Below are positions 43,181 through 52,970 of a stretch of 64,000 nt of DNA, piece by piece. A program made the translations under genes and the position numbers. Numbering within the stretch: position 1 is the first letter of the stretch; each line of letters starts with the position of its first letter. Under the pieces are notes generated by a model, which was given only the letters and a program-made list of their open reading frames with translations, did not search any database and was not told where the DNA came from. The stretch is from Sabethes cyaneus. Taxonomy: Eukaryota > Arthropoda > Insecta > Diptera > Culicidae. The DNA lies in contig NC_071355.1 in the NCBI RefSeq assembly GCF_943734655.1, positions 58,279,449-58,343,448 of the forward strand. Reading direction: 5' to 3'.

Positions 43181-46100
43181 CCAACAATTTCCTCCCATAC
43201 TTAAAATTTGAATCACCTTCATATGGAACCCTTAAATTTCTCATCGACACTGGAGCCAATAAAAACTACATTTCTCCAAAATTAATACCATCTAGCTATA
43301 CAAAAACTGGCCCAGACCGGAAAATAAAAAATATTAACGGGGAACACCTAGTTAACAAATTTGTCTTTTTCAATCCGTTCTTATATGAGGATAAAATGCT
43401 CCCCAACCAAAAATTTTTCCTATTTGAGTTTCATAATTATTTTCACGGACTAATCGGCTATGAAACCTTACGATCGTTAGGCGCAATCATCGACACGGCG
43501 AATAATTGCCTGAAAATCGGAGATAAAGTTATACCACTCAGCAAGAAACATCTGGAACCAATTCAAATTAATTCCTCCGAAACTAAAACAGTAACTTTAC
43601 CGACTTCGAATTCAGAAGGAGATTTTCTCATACCAAGTGAAATAGAATTCCTCCCAAAAATTTATATTCTACCTGGGATATACAGCTGCAAAAATAACAG
43701 TGCCGAAATAGCAATTTATAATTCGGATTCCATGCCCAGAACACTAAATTTATGCGAAACAATAACAACAGAGATTAATAATTTCAATACGTGTTCCATT
43801 GAATCTAATCAAATAAGCGAAGAGGAGTTACCTATTGAGCAACTCCGACTCGACAACCTGAACCCAGAAGAAAAATCCAAATTATTACAACTCCTCTATA
43901 AATTTAGGGATGTCTTTCACCATGACGACAAAAAGCTTACTTTTACCAACGCCATATGTCACAAAATAACAACTAAGGATGATCTTCCAGTTTACACAAA
44001 ATCATATCGCTACCCCTTCTGCCATAGAGAAGAGGTCCAGCGTCAAATAGACAAAATGCTTAAACAAGGCATTATTCGAGCCTCAAATAGTCCATACTCC
44101 TCGCCAATATGGGTAGTACCAAAGAAGCTGGATGCTTCTGGCCAAAGAAAATGGCGCCTGGTTATCGACTATCGTAAGTTAAACGAAAAAACGGTAGACG
44201 ATCGATACCCAATACCTAACATCACCGATATTTTAGACAAACTCGGTAGATGTCAATACTTTACAACCTTGGACTTAGCTTCTGGATTTCACCAGATAGA
44301 AATTCATAAGAAAGATATACAAAAAACAGCTTTTAGTGCCGATGGCGGACACTATGAGTTTATTAGAATGCCTTTCGGGCTAAAAAACGCCCCAGCTACG
44401 TTCCAAAGAGTAATGGATAACATCCTCAGGGAGCACATCGGAACACGCTGTCTAGTTTATATGGACGACATCATTATCTATTCAACTAGTCTACAAGAGC
44501 ATTTAGTCAACTTGAGACTAATATTGGAAACGCTAAGAAAATATAATATGAAAGTGCAAGTCGATAAATGTGATTTCCTTCAGAAAGAGGTAGCATTTCT
44601 GGGCCATCTCGTTACTCCCGAGGGCGTCAAGCCGAACCCTGATAAAATAAAGGCGATTAAGGAATGGCCACTCCCGAAAAACGAAAAAGAGCTTAAAGGT
44701 TTTCTTGGAATGATCGGTTATTATCGGAAATTCATTAAGGATTTCGCAAAAATTGCGAAGCCTATGACGCAACAGTTGCGAAAAGGCGAGAAAATTGAAC
44801 ATACCCCCGATTTCATCTCTGCCTTCAATCGTTGTAAAAATCTTCTTACTAGTAGCCATGTGCTACAATACCCTGATTTCACGAAGCGCTTTGTTCTTAC
44901 TACAGACGCATCGAATTACGCCCTAGGCGCAGTTTTATCACAAGGCCCTATCGGCCAGGACAAACCTATATCTTTTGCATCACGTACCCTAACGAAGACC
45001 GAAGAGAATTATTCAGCTATCGAGAAAGAACTTTTGGCGATCGACTGGGCGTGCAAATATTTCAGACCATACCTGTTTGGGCGTAAATTTACTTTATATA
45101 CAGACCATAAACCTCTTACCTATGCATTAAATTTAAAAACCCCAAATGATAGACTCATACGAATGAAATTACGATTAGAAGAATACGATTACGAGATAAC
45201 ATACCGCCCAGGCAAACAGAACATCGTTGCCGACGGATTGTCACGGATACCTCAGGAAGTGAACACTCACGAGAATGAGGAGAACGAATCGTCATCAGAC
45301 GCAGCAACCGTACATTCAGCTGATTCTGACAACGGGGACCTGATCAGTATGACCGAAAATCCAATAAATTTCTACAAAAATCAAATTTTTATCGAGAAGG
45401 GAACTAATAATGCAGAAAAATATGAAGAATTATTTCCAGGAATTAGGAGAAGGACCATAACACGCACAACCTTCGGCGTTCCAATAGCAGTAAAAATATT
45501 TCGGGATTATATGCATCCATCTCGTGTTAATTGCATACTTTGCCCCGAAGAATGGCTTAATATCCTGCAAGTAACATACAGGAATCATTTCGCACGTGCA
45601 AAAGCCTTTAAAATTGTATTAACCCAGTCTATATTGCAGGATTTACAATCGGAGGAAGAACAGAATATGGTGATCGAAGAAATCCATACCCGGGCCCATA
45701 GAGGAATCGAGGAAAACCACGAGGCAATTTCCCAAAAATTTTATTTCCCGAAAATGCGGAATAAGGTAAAAACGTTCGTAAACCTTTGTACAACTTGTCT
45801 AGAAAACAAGTACGAACGAAACCCCTACAAAATCAAGTACGCATACACACCCACTCCCAACAAACCCTTGGACATACTCCATATGGATATATTCATCTCC
45901 TCGCCAAACCTATTCCTATCCGCAGTTGATAAACTATCCCGCTACGCAATTCTAATTCCCCTGAAATCACGAAATATTCCCGACGTGAAACGTGCTGTAA
46001 CCAAACTAATAACCACTTTCGGCACACCAAAAATGATTGTATGTGATAATGAGGTCGCATTTAAGTCCATCGAATTACGCAGTCTACTGCAAAGATTAGA

Positions 46101-46620
46101 TGTTACCACATATTACACCCCCTCCAACCACAGCGAAGTGAACGGAATTGTAGAACGATTTCATTCGACTTTGAGCGAAATTTTTAGATGTATAAAGAAT
46201 AAATACCCAGACTTAATGAATAAAGAAATTTATAAAATTGCCACCTCATTATACAATTCCACAAGACATTCTGCTACCAAATTAAAACCTATTGAAGTAT
46301 TTTTTGGTATTAAAGAAGGCGATGAAAGGCCACTTAACCTCCAAACGATACTTGAAAATAGAAATAAAATGTTTGATGAAATAATCCAACGACTGGAATC
46401 TCATCAAAAGAAACTAATCGACTATCGTAATCAGACACGACCTGACGAACCACACTTCGAACCCAATGACGTAATATACAATAGAGCCTCCGGAATACCA
46501 GATAAAAGGAAAAAGAAATTCAACAAACAAACCATAAAATCCAACAAGCGTAAAACAGTTTTAGACCACAGAAATATTAAGATCCATAAATCCAAACTCA
46601 AAAGAAAGCGAAAACTGTAA
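43177..46620 (+). CDS. pol: Pol polyprotein (protease, RT, RNase H, integrase)
   Basis: 1,147 residues, intact, in the -1 frame relative to gag. The protease active site DTGA is at residues 24-27. RT spans about 265-450 with YMDD at 428-431. RNase H follows (Asp577 in TDAS; later YTDHKPL). The integrase has the HHCC zinc-binding site (His837, His841, Cys871, Cys874) and the catalytic triad Asp904, Asp957, Glu993 (DD35E). The C-terminus is strongly basic. All catalytic residues are present, so the enzyme could be active. The open frame extends only to 43138 upstream of its ATG, so expression needs frameshifting in that window or re-initiation at the ATG. Confidence 0.95.
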   Translation: MTNNFLPYLKFESPSYGTLKFLIDTGANKNYISPKLIPSSYTKTGPDRKIKNINGEHLVNKFVFFNPFLYEDKMLPNQKFFLFEFHNYFHGLIGYETLRSLGAIIDTANNCLKIGDKVIPLSKKHLEPIQINSSETKTVTLPTSNSEGDFLIPSEIEFLPKIYILPGIYSCKNNSAEIAIYNSDSMPRTLNLCETITTEINNFNTCSIESNQISEEELPIEQLRLDNLNPEEKSKLLQLLYKFRDVFHHDDKKLTFTNAICHKITTKDDLPVYTKSYRYPFCHREEVQRQIDKMLKQGIIRASNSPYSSPIWVVPKKLDASGQRKWRLVIDYRKLNEKTVDDRYPIPNITDILDKLGRCQYFTTLDLASGFHQIEIHKKDIQKTAFSADGGHYEFIRMPFGLKNAPATFQRVMDNILREHIGTRCLVYMDDIIIYSTSLQEHLVNLRLILETLRKYNMKVQVDKCDFLQKEVAFLGHLVTPEGVKPNPDKIKAIKEWPLPKNEKELKGFLGMIGYYRKFIKDFAKIAKPMTQQLRKGEKIEHTPDFISAFNRCKNLLTSSHVLQYPDFTKRFVLTTDASNYALGAVLSQGPIGQDKPISFASRTLTKTEENYSAIEKELLAIDWACKYFRPYLFGRKFTLYTDHKPLTYALNLKTPNDRLIRMKLRLEEYDYEITYRPGKQNIVADGLSRIPQEVNTHENEENESSSDAATVHSADSDNGDLISMTENPINFYKNQIFIEKGTNNAEKYEELFPGIRRRTITRTTFGVPIAVKIFRDYMHPSRVNCILCPEEWLNILQVTYRNHFARAKAFKIVLTQSILQDLQSEEEQNMVIEEIHTRAHRGIEENHEAISQKFYFPKMRNKVKTFVNLCTTCLENKYERNPYKIKYAYTPTPNKPLDILHMDIFISSPNLFLSAVDKLSRYAILIPLKSRNIPDVKRAVTKLITTFGTPKMIVCDNEVAFKSIELRSLLQRLDVTTYYTPSNHSEVNGIVERFHSTLSEIFRCIKNKYPDLMNKEIYKIATSLYNSTRHSATKLKPIEVFFGIKEGDERPLNLQTILENRNKMFDEIIQRLESHQKKLIDYRNQTRPDEPHFEPNDVIYNRASGIPDKRKKKFNKQTIKSNKRKTVLDHRNIKIHKSKLKRKRKL

Positions 46621-46710
46621 ACCCCCATTTATTCCTGCGACTCACGAAAACTAAAAACACACTTCGACTCACAAAACTCAGACAACTAATGACTATAACA
46701 GAATATCACT

Positions 46711-46720
46711 CCTCTTACAG
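46711..46720 (+). promoter_or_regulatory. Candidate env splice acceptor
   Basis: CTCCTCTTACAG is a pyrimidine-rich acceptor. The env frame is open from 46655, so splicing here would add a hydrophobic signal-peptide-like segment before the ATG at 46841. Confidence 0.5.
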
Positions 46721-46840
46721 ACAATTACGTTACCACATATCCTAATTACGGCATGTATCATCTCATTCGCCCATGCCAATCTACAAATACAAGACCTCTC
46801 AAGAAACCCAGGACTACTGACCATACAGAACGGAAACTGC

Positions 46841-48298
46841 ATGATAAAGACAGGACATCACAAAATCTACCACGAGATCGACCTAGACAAATACAGCCCC
46901 TTACTAGACAAAATCCACAACATTATAACCGGCCTAAAGATATTCCCGAACTTCAGAGACATGACAGACTTATTACATAACAGATACCTGACCGTTGTTA
47001 ACCAATTCAAAAACCTGTATCCAAAAAGGAGAGAAAGACGAGGTTTGTTTAACTTCTTAGGGTCTAGCATCAAACTGATAACAGGAAATCTAGATGAAAA
47101 TGATCTAATACAGATAAACAAAGACATTAATGATTTGAGATTAGCTAAAGACAAGCTCATTAGAGAAAACAATGTTCAGATAGAAATCAACAAACAACTC
47201 GAAAATAGAATCAACAACATTATAAGAGCCATAAACCAACAACAGGAAATTATAACTAAACAAATTATAGCAGCTAGGCAAGATGTTGTAAATGGTAGGA
47301 ATGTAAATCAAAACTTAACAGCGCTTAGACAGACTTTTAAGGTATCACACCATCTAGAACTTATGAAATCACATTTCGACAATATTTTCGAAACAATACA
47401 ATTAGCTAGATTAAACGTTATTTCAAAAAATTTTCTAGAAACTCAAGAAATGAAATTTGTAACTGATAGATTAGAAGAACAAAACATTACATTGCTCAGC
47501 ACGGACCAAGCCTACGAATTTCTCAGCATCAAAGCCTTTTATAAAGGTTCCAAAATCTACTTTATAATACTTGTACCACAAATAGAACCACTGGCCTTCA
47601 GCAACCTCTTACTAGAACCACTTCCGGTAGGAGACAAAGAAATAAAACTTCCTAGCAATATAGCCATAACCAACCAGGAATCCACCTACTTCGCCAAACA
47701 GCCTTGCCAAGTCGTAGAACAAAACACCCTATGTAATTTGAAGGACCTAATCAACGTGTCAAAAGACGAATGTTTTTCCAAACTGTTGAATGGCATCTCC
47801 GCAAGATGTGCCTTTACAGAAACAAGTAGTAGCATGGAAATCAAAAGATTGACAGATAATCATGTCGTCGTAAAAAACGCGAACTCAATAGATTTAACAA
47901 CAGACTGTCAATTATCCAAAAGAACGCTATCTGGAACATTTTTAATACACTTCAGCAACTGTTCTGTAAAACTAAACAACCAGAACTTCAGCAGTTTCGA
48001 ATACCGAAGCCGCCCCTCTCCTCTGATTGTACCACTGGACGGACTAAATATCAAGGAAATAAGTTTTGAACCAATTATTTCCATGGAGAAACTACACAAG
48101 CTCAACATACAAACCCGACAAAAGTTACAATATCTAGAAACCGATAACCACCACCAGACATATGCTCTGGCCGGATTTTTTAGTATCTTTTTAGGATCCA
48201 TACTACTGACATGCATCATAGTCAAAATGAGACAACCTCAAATTCGCCGAATAAACCGTAAGCATATCAACCCGGAAACAAAGAAAGAAGAAAATTAA
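46841..48298 (+). CDS. env: Envelope glycoprotein of the errantivirus-like element
   Basis: 485 residues from the first in-frame ATG. The mature frame probably begins earlier: in-frame sequence from 46721 encodes a hydrophobic stretch ending SFAHA, a likely signal peptide, but has no ATG. A furin-type site (RRERR, ending at residue 67) precedes GLFNFLGSSIK, the conserved start of the membrane-fusion subunit of insect errantiviruses and related baculoviral F proteins. A transmembrane helix lies at about residues 440-463, followed by a 22-residue cytoplasmic tail. The frame is undisrupted. Expression is expected from a spliced mRNA. The family mediates membrane fusion; activity of this copy is unknown. 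Confidence 0.9.
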   Translation: MIKTGHHKIYHEIDLDKYSPLLDKIHNIITGLKIFPNFRDMTDLLHNRYLTVVNQFKNLYPKRRERRGLFNFLGSSIKLITGNLDENDLIQINKDINDLRLAKDKLIRENNVQIEINKQLENRINNIIRAINQQQEIITKQIIAARQDVVNGRNVNQNLTALRQTFKVSHHLELMKSHFDNIFETIQLARLNVISKNFLETQEMKFVTDRLEEQNITLLSTDQAYEFLSIKAFYKGSKIYFIILVPQIEPLAFSNLLLEPLPVGDKEIKLPSNIAITNQESTYFAKQPCQVVEQNTLCNLKDLINVSKDECFSKLLNGISARCAFTETSSSMEIKRLTDNHVVVKNANSIDLTTDCQLSKRTLSGTFLIHFSNCSVKLNNQNFSSFEYRSRPSPLIVPLDGLNIKEISFEPIISMEKLHKLNIQTRQKLQYLETDNHHQTYALAGFFSIFLGSILLTCIIVKMRQPQIRRINRKHINPETKKEEN

Positions 48299-48345
48299 AA
48301 CAACAACGGACAAAACCAAAACATTCAAATCGGGACGATTCGAAC

Positions 48346-48357
48346 TTAGGGTGGAGC
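48346..48357 (+). other. Polypurine tract
   Basis: AGGGTGGAGC, immediately before the 3' LTR, is the expected plus-strand primer site, although its last base is a C. Confidence 0.55.
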
Positions 48358-48799
48358 AGTTACAGAAGAAACTATTCAGCCCTCAGAGCTGCATCTACAT
48401 AACAGACTTAGCTGATAAGGCGGTACCAACTTCCTCAGAAAGACATTTGGGAAAGGCCAAAGCCTGCATCTGCATAATGCTAAACATCTACAAAACAGGA
48501 AAGTACAAGAGATAACAACGAACCAACTTCCCCGGAAAGATACTTGGGAAAGGCCAAGCCTGCATTTGCATAATGCTAAACATCCGGAAAGTACAGGAGA
48601 TAACAATGGACCACAATGCAACGAAGGGACGAATAACGGACGGACGATAACTACACGAGAAGTTAGGGCAAGGCTAGAATAGATAAGGAAAACATTATGT
48701 TATAGTAAAATCTGAATAAACGATTCATTATTAGTTTAGAGTTCAAAGCGAGTAGTCGTAGTTTTTTTAAAAAGACTAACCGAAACCCTAAAGTTGTAA

Positions 48800-48801
<2 letters not shown>
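48358..48801 (+). repeat. 3' LTR of the errantivirus-like provirus
   Basis: 444 bp, apparently identical to the 5' LTR, with AATAAA at 48715-48720. It is followed by TATA, the 4-bp target duplication. Confidence 0.95.
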
Positions 48802-48865
<64 letters not shown>

Positions 48866-48870
48866 TATAC

Positions 48871-48964
<94 letters not shown>
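48802..48964. repeat. Interrupted (TA)n tract
   Basis: About 160 bp of TA repeats with a few substitutions. It is the remnant of the R2-R3 spacer lying between two independent LTR-element insertions. Confidence 0.95.
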
Positions 48965-48968
<4 letters not shown>

Positions 48969-50518
48969 CCGTGATCGTCGTAAGGGGGGCCGGTTACCAA
49001 CGGGACTGTGATATTATTATGCAATATATAAACACGTGTTGCGATTTGCACACCACCGCCAGCGGCGGTGGCTGCGAACGGACTGAACTCAAGACTCACT
49101 TTTATTATCCTCTTTATACATATTTCGACAGCTTATTGTTACTATATCTAGCCAGAACAACAATGAGACAAAGCGCTATTGTTGTTCTGCTACATGTGAA
49201 GGTCAACGCGGTCATATTGCGGCTTTGTGCCGCAACATACTCCCGCACCAAAACCGAAGGTTTTACACTGCGATATACAAAACGAGAATGGTTCTAGGTC
49301 TTAGCAGTAAGGCAAAAAATTTAACTGGTGAGTTGTAGTTGAAATCTCGTAGACTGACTATCACTTGAACTGGCGCAGAGCGGCCGGAATAACGTAACTG
49401 GACCGGGCGTCCCTACAGAATGGCACGGAGTGGCCGGAATAACGTATCTGGACCTGGTGTCCTCCCAACATGGAGCCGAGTGGCTGGATCATCGAAAACG
49501 AATTGGCGCTGGATGGTCGGATTATCACAACTGGACCTGGCGTCCTCACAAATTGGCGTTGATTGGCCGGATTATAACAACTGGACCTGGCGTCCTCACA
49601 AATTGGCGCTTGGTGGCCGGATTTTATCACACGTGAATTTTTCTACGATGTACCGATGAAGCGAAATGGATGAACGTCAAGTGTCAGCGAGTTAGCTTCC
49701 TTCTGGCGAACGACCCAGACGAAACTTCTAACCGCAACCAAGCACTTGCTGATAAGAATACACCCTCGGATGCTGCAAGCTTCGGTGCTGTACAGCCCTC
49801 CTACTACTAGCTGAATCCAAAACCGGGGATTCAGAAGCTGAATGCATTTTACTAAGCGGCTGTGATTCGCCCACACCGGCATAGCTCCGCTCGGGGATTT
49901 GTTGCTAAGCGGCTGCGAAGTCACCCACACCGGCCTAGCTGAAGCGTAGTGAATGAAATCCTATTTCGACTATCGATATGCCGTACTTCCTCTGGAACGA
50001 CGAGCACAGCAAGGTTCATCAGCATCATCGCACTACGTGGATGCCAAATGTAATACACTCTTGTAGCAATGCAGCAACACGGTCGATGGATTTGATGTCC
50101 CGTTAGTAAACTGTTACTGTTCAAGTCACTATCCCACTACCGAAAATATCACGTGTTACTGTGGACCGATAACACGATCGATAAAACTGAAGTCCCGTTG
50201 GTAAAACGTTGTCAGTGCCAGGACAAATCCTGGTCACGGCACCAATGTTCCGTGATCGTCGTAAGGGGGGCCGGTTACCAACGGGACTGTGATATTATTA
50301 TGCAATATATAAACACGTGTTGCGATTTGCACACCACCGCCAGCGGCGGTGGCTGCGAACGGACTGAACTCAAGACTCACTTTTATTATCCTCTTTATAC
50401 ATATTTCGACAGCTTATTGTTACTATATCTAGCCAGAACAACAATGAGACAAAGCGCTATTGTTGTTCTGCTACATGTGAAGGTCAACGCGGTCATATTG
50501 CGGCTTTGTGCCGCAACA
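48965..50518 (+). mobile_element. Non-coding LTR retrotransposon (LARD/TRIM-like)
   Basis: Identical-looking 273-bp LTRs (48965-49237 and 50246-50518) start TGTTCCGTG and end CCGCAACA. Flanks are TATAT on both sides, a likely 5-bp duplication within TA repeats. The 1,008-bp interior has no gag or pol. It contains six repeats of about 50 bp (49370-49625, marked TGGCGC and TGGCCGGA) and a second short duplication (AAGCGGCTG...CCCACACCGGC). A family cannot be named. No convincing primer-binding site was recognised next to the 5' LTR. Confidence 0.85.
49370..49625. repeat. Internal repeats of about 50 bp in the LARD/TRIM-like element
   Basis: Six imperfect copies begin near 49373, 49422, 49472, 49505, 49555 and 49605. 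The fourth interval is shortened to 33 bp. The shared core is TGGCCGGATTAT...CTGGACCTGGCGTCC. Confidence 0.8.
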
Positions 50519-50526
50519 TATATATA

Positions 50527-50548
50527 TCTATACCTATAAAGAAGGATT

Positions 50549-50594
<46 letters not shown>

Positions 50595-52945
50595 CTGTGT
50601 TCCTTATAGAATCAAAAACTACTGAACCAATCGGCGTGAAAATTTGCATGTAGAGGTTTTTGGGGCCAGGAAAGGTTTTAGTGATGGTTAGAGACCCCTC
50701 CCCCCACTAAGAGGGGGGGCTCCCATACAAATGAAACACAAATTTCTGCATAACTCGAGAACTAATCAAGCAAATAGAACCAAATTTGGCATGTGGGTGT
50801 TTTCGGTGACAAGAATTTATTCTAGGGTAATTTGAGACCCCTCCCCTCTTTATAAGGGGAATTATAACTCCTCTCCCCTTTAAGAGGGGGGGTTTCCATA
50901 CAAATTTCCTCATAACTCGAGAACTAATCAAGCAAATGGAACCAAATTTGGCATGTGTGTGTTTTTGGAGTCAAAATTTTTTTCTATGATGAATTGGGAC
51001 CCCTCCCCACTTTAAGAGGGGGGGGGGGCTCCTATACAAACGAAATACAAATTTCCTTATAACTCGAGAGCTAATCCAGCAAATGGAACCAAATTTGGCA
51101 TGTAGGTGTTTTTGGAGGCAAGAATTTTTTCTATGATGAATAAGAACCTCTCCCCACTTTAGGAGGGGGGGCTCCTATACAAATGAAATACAAATTTCCT
51201 CATAACTCGAGAACTAATCAAGCAAATAGAACCAAATTTGGCATGTGGATGTTTTCGGTGACAAGAATTTATTCTATGGTAAATTGAGACCCCTCCTTCT
51301 TTATAAGGGGAATTGTAACTCCTCTCCCCTTTAAGAGGGGGGGCTTCCATACAAATTTCCTCATAACTCTAGAACTAATCAAGCAAATGGAACCAAATTT
51401 GGCATGTGAAGGTTTTCGAGGGCAGGAAAATTTTCTACGGTGAATTAGGAACCCTCCCCACTCTAAGAGGGGGGGCTCCTGTACAAATGAAATACAAATT
51501 TCCTCCTAACTCGAGAACTAATCAAGCAAATAGAACAACATTTGGCATGTGGGTGTTTTTTTTTGGTGACAAGAATTTATTCTATGGTGAATTGAGACCC
51601 CTCCCCTCTTTATAAGAGGAATTATAACTCCTCTCCCCTTTAAGAGGGGGGGCTTCCATACAAATTTCCTCATAACTCGAGAACTAATCAAGCAAATGCA
51701 ACCAAATTTGGCATGTGAAGGTTTTCGAGAGCAAGAAAATTTTCTATGGTGAATTAGGACCCCTCCCCACTTTAAGAGGAGGGGCTCCTGTACAAATGAA
51801 ATACCAATTTCCTCATAACTCGAGAACTAATCAAGCGAATTGAACCAAATTTGGCATATGTGTGTTTTTGGAGACAATTTTTTTTTTCAATGATGAATTG
51901 GGACCCCTCCCCACTTTAGGAGGGGGGTCCTATACAAACGAAATACAAATTTCCTCATAACTCGAGAACTAATCCAGCAAATGGAACCAAATTTGGCGTG
52001 TAGGTGTTTTTGGAGGCAAGAGTTTTTTCTGTGATGAATTAGGACCTCTTCCCACATTAGGAGGGGGGGCTCCAATACAAATGAAATACAAATTTCCCCA
52101 TAACTCGAGAACTAATCAAGCAAATAGAACCAAATTCGGCATGTGGAGGTTTTTGGAGGCAAAAATATTTTCTACGGTGAATTAGGATCCTTCCACACTT
52201 CAAGAGGGGGGACTTCTACACAAATGAAATACAAATTTCCTCATAATTCGAGAACTAATCAAGCAAATGGAACCATATTTGGCATGTGGGTGTTTTTGGA
52301 GGCAACCATTTTTCCCATTATGAATTAGGACTTCTTACCTTTTTAGGAGGGGGGGGGCTCCCATTCAAACGAAATACAAATTTGCTCATAACTTTAGAAG
52401 TAATCAAGCAAATGGAACCAAATTTGGCATGTGAGAGTTTTATATGGCAGAATTTTTTTTCTGTGGTGTATTACGACCCCTTTCCCTTTTAAGAGGGTGG
52501 GCTCCCATACAAATGAAATACAAATTTCCTTATAATTTGAGTACTAATCAAGCAAATGGAACCAAATTTAGCATGTAGGAGATTTTTGAGTCTTGAATTT
52601 ATTTTATGATAGTTAGAGACCTCTCACCCCTGTGGTAGGGGGATATGGACTCTCATACAAATAAAACAGAAATTTTTGCGAAACTCAAAAACTAATCCAA
52701 CTCGAGAAATTCGAGACTCTTCTATAAAACATTAATCAATAACAAGACCACAAAAACTATCTATAGTAACACTAGATCATTCAGGACGAGCCGGTCGCGA
52801 GTGTTGCCGGTGACCCGCCGTCGGAAGCGCCGCCCACTGGGGGGCTTGCAAAACTCGAGATAGTGACAAAGATCATCCGAGATTCATGATTTATGTATAA
52901 CACAGGTTAATTTGTGGCAATACGAAGTTTGTCGGGTCAGCTAGT
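50527..52945 (-). mobile_element. CTAGCTGACCC-family element, copy R3 (reverse)
   Basis: It has the terminal motif CTATACCTATAAAGAAGG, about 11 TGTC, conserved tail, monomer array (about 50690-52590) and complete 5' region (52595-52945). No internal insertion is seen. Confidence 0.75.
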
Positions 52946-52970
52946 ATATATATATATATATATATATATA
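52946..52970. repeat. Head-to-head junction (TA)n
   Basis: About 25 bp of TA separate R3 and F1. The flanks GTCGGGTCAGCTAG and CTAGCTGACCCGAC make the junction palindromic. The inverted similarity runs through both 5' regions and then, less exactly, through the arrays. Confidence 0.9.

Larger units (their letters stand above)
41157..48801 (+). mobile_element. Complete errantivirus-like (Ty3/Gypsy) provirus with gag, pol and env
   Basis: Two 444-bp LTRs enclose gag, pol and env frames without disruption. The LTRs begin AGT and end ACT and the flanks are TATA on both sides, as in the 17.6/297 group of insect errantiviruses. The primer-binding site matches tRNA-Ser. The LTRs appear identical base for base, which points to a recent insertion. 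The host site is the (TA)n spacer between repeat copies R2 and R3. Confidence 0.93.

Noticed and set aside
46753..46980. 75-residue frame upstream of env
   Set aside because: It overlaps the env signal-peptide region in another frame and has no family features; most likely a shadow or an upstream open frame.
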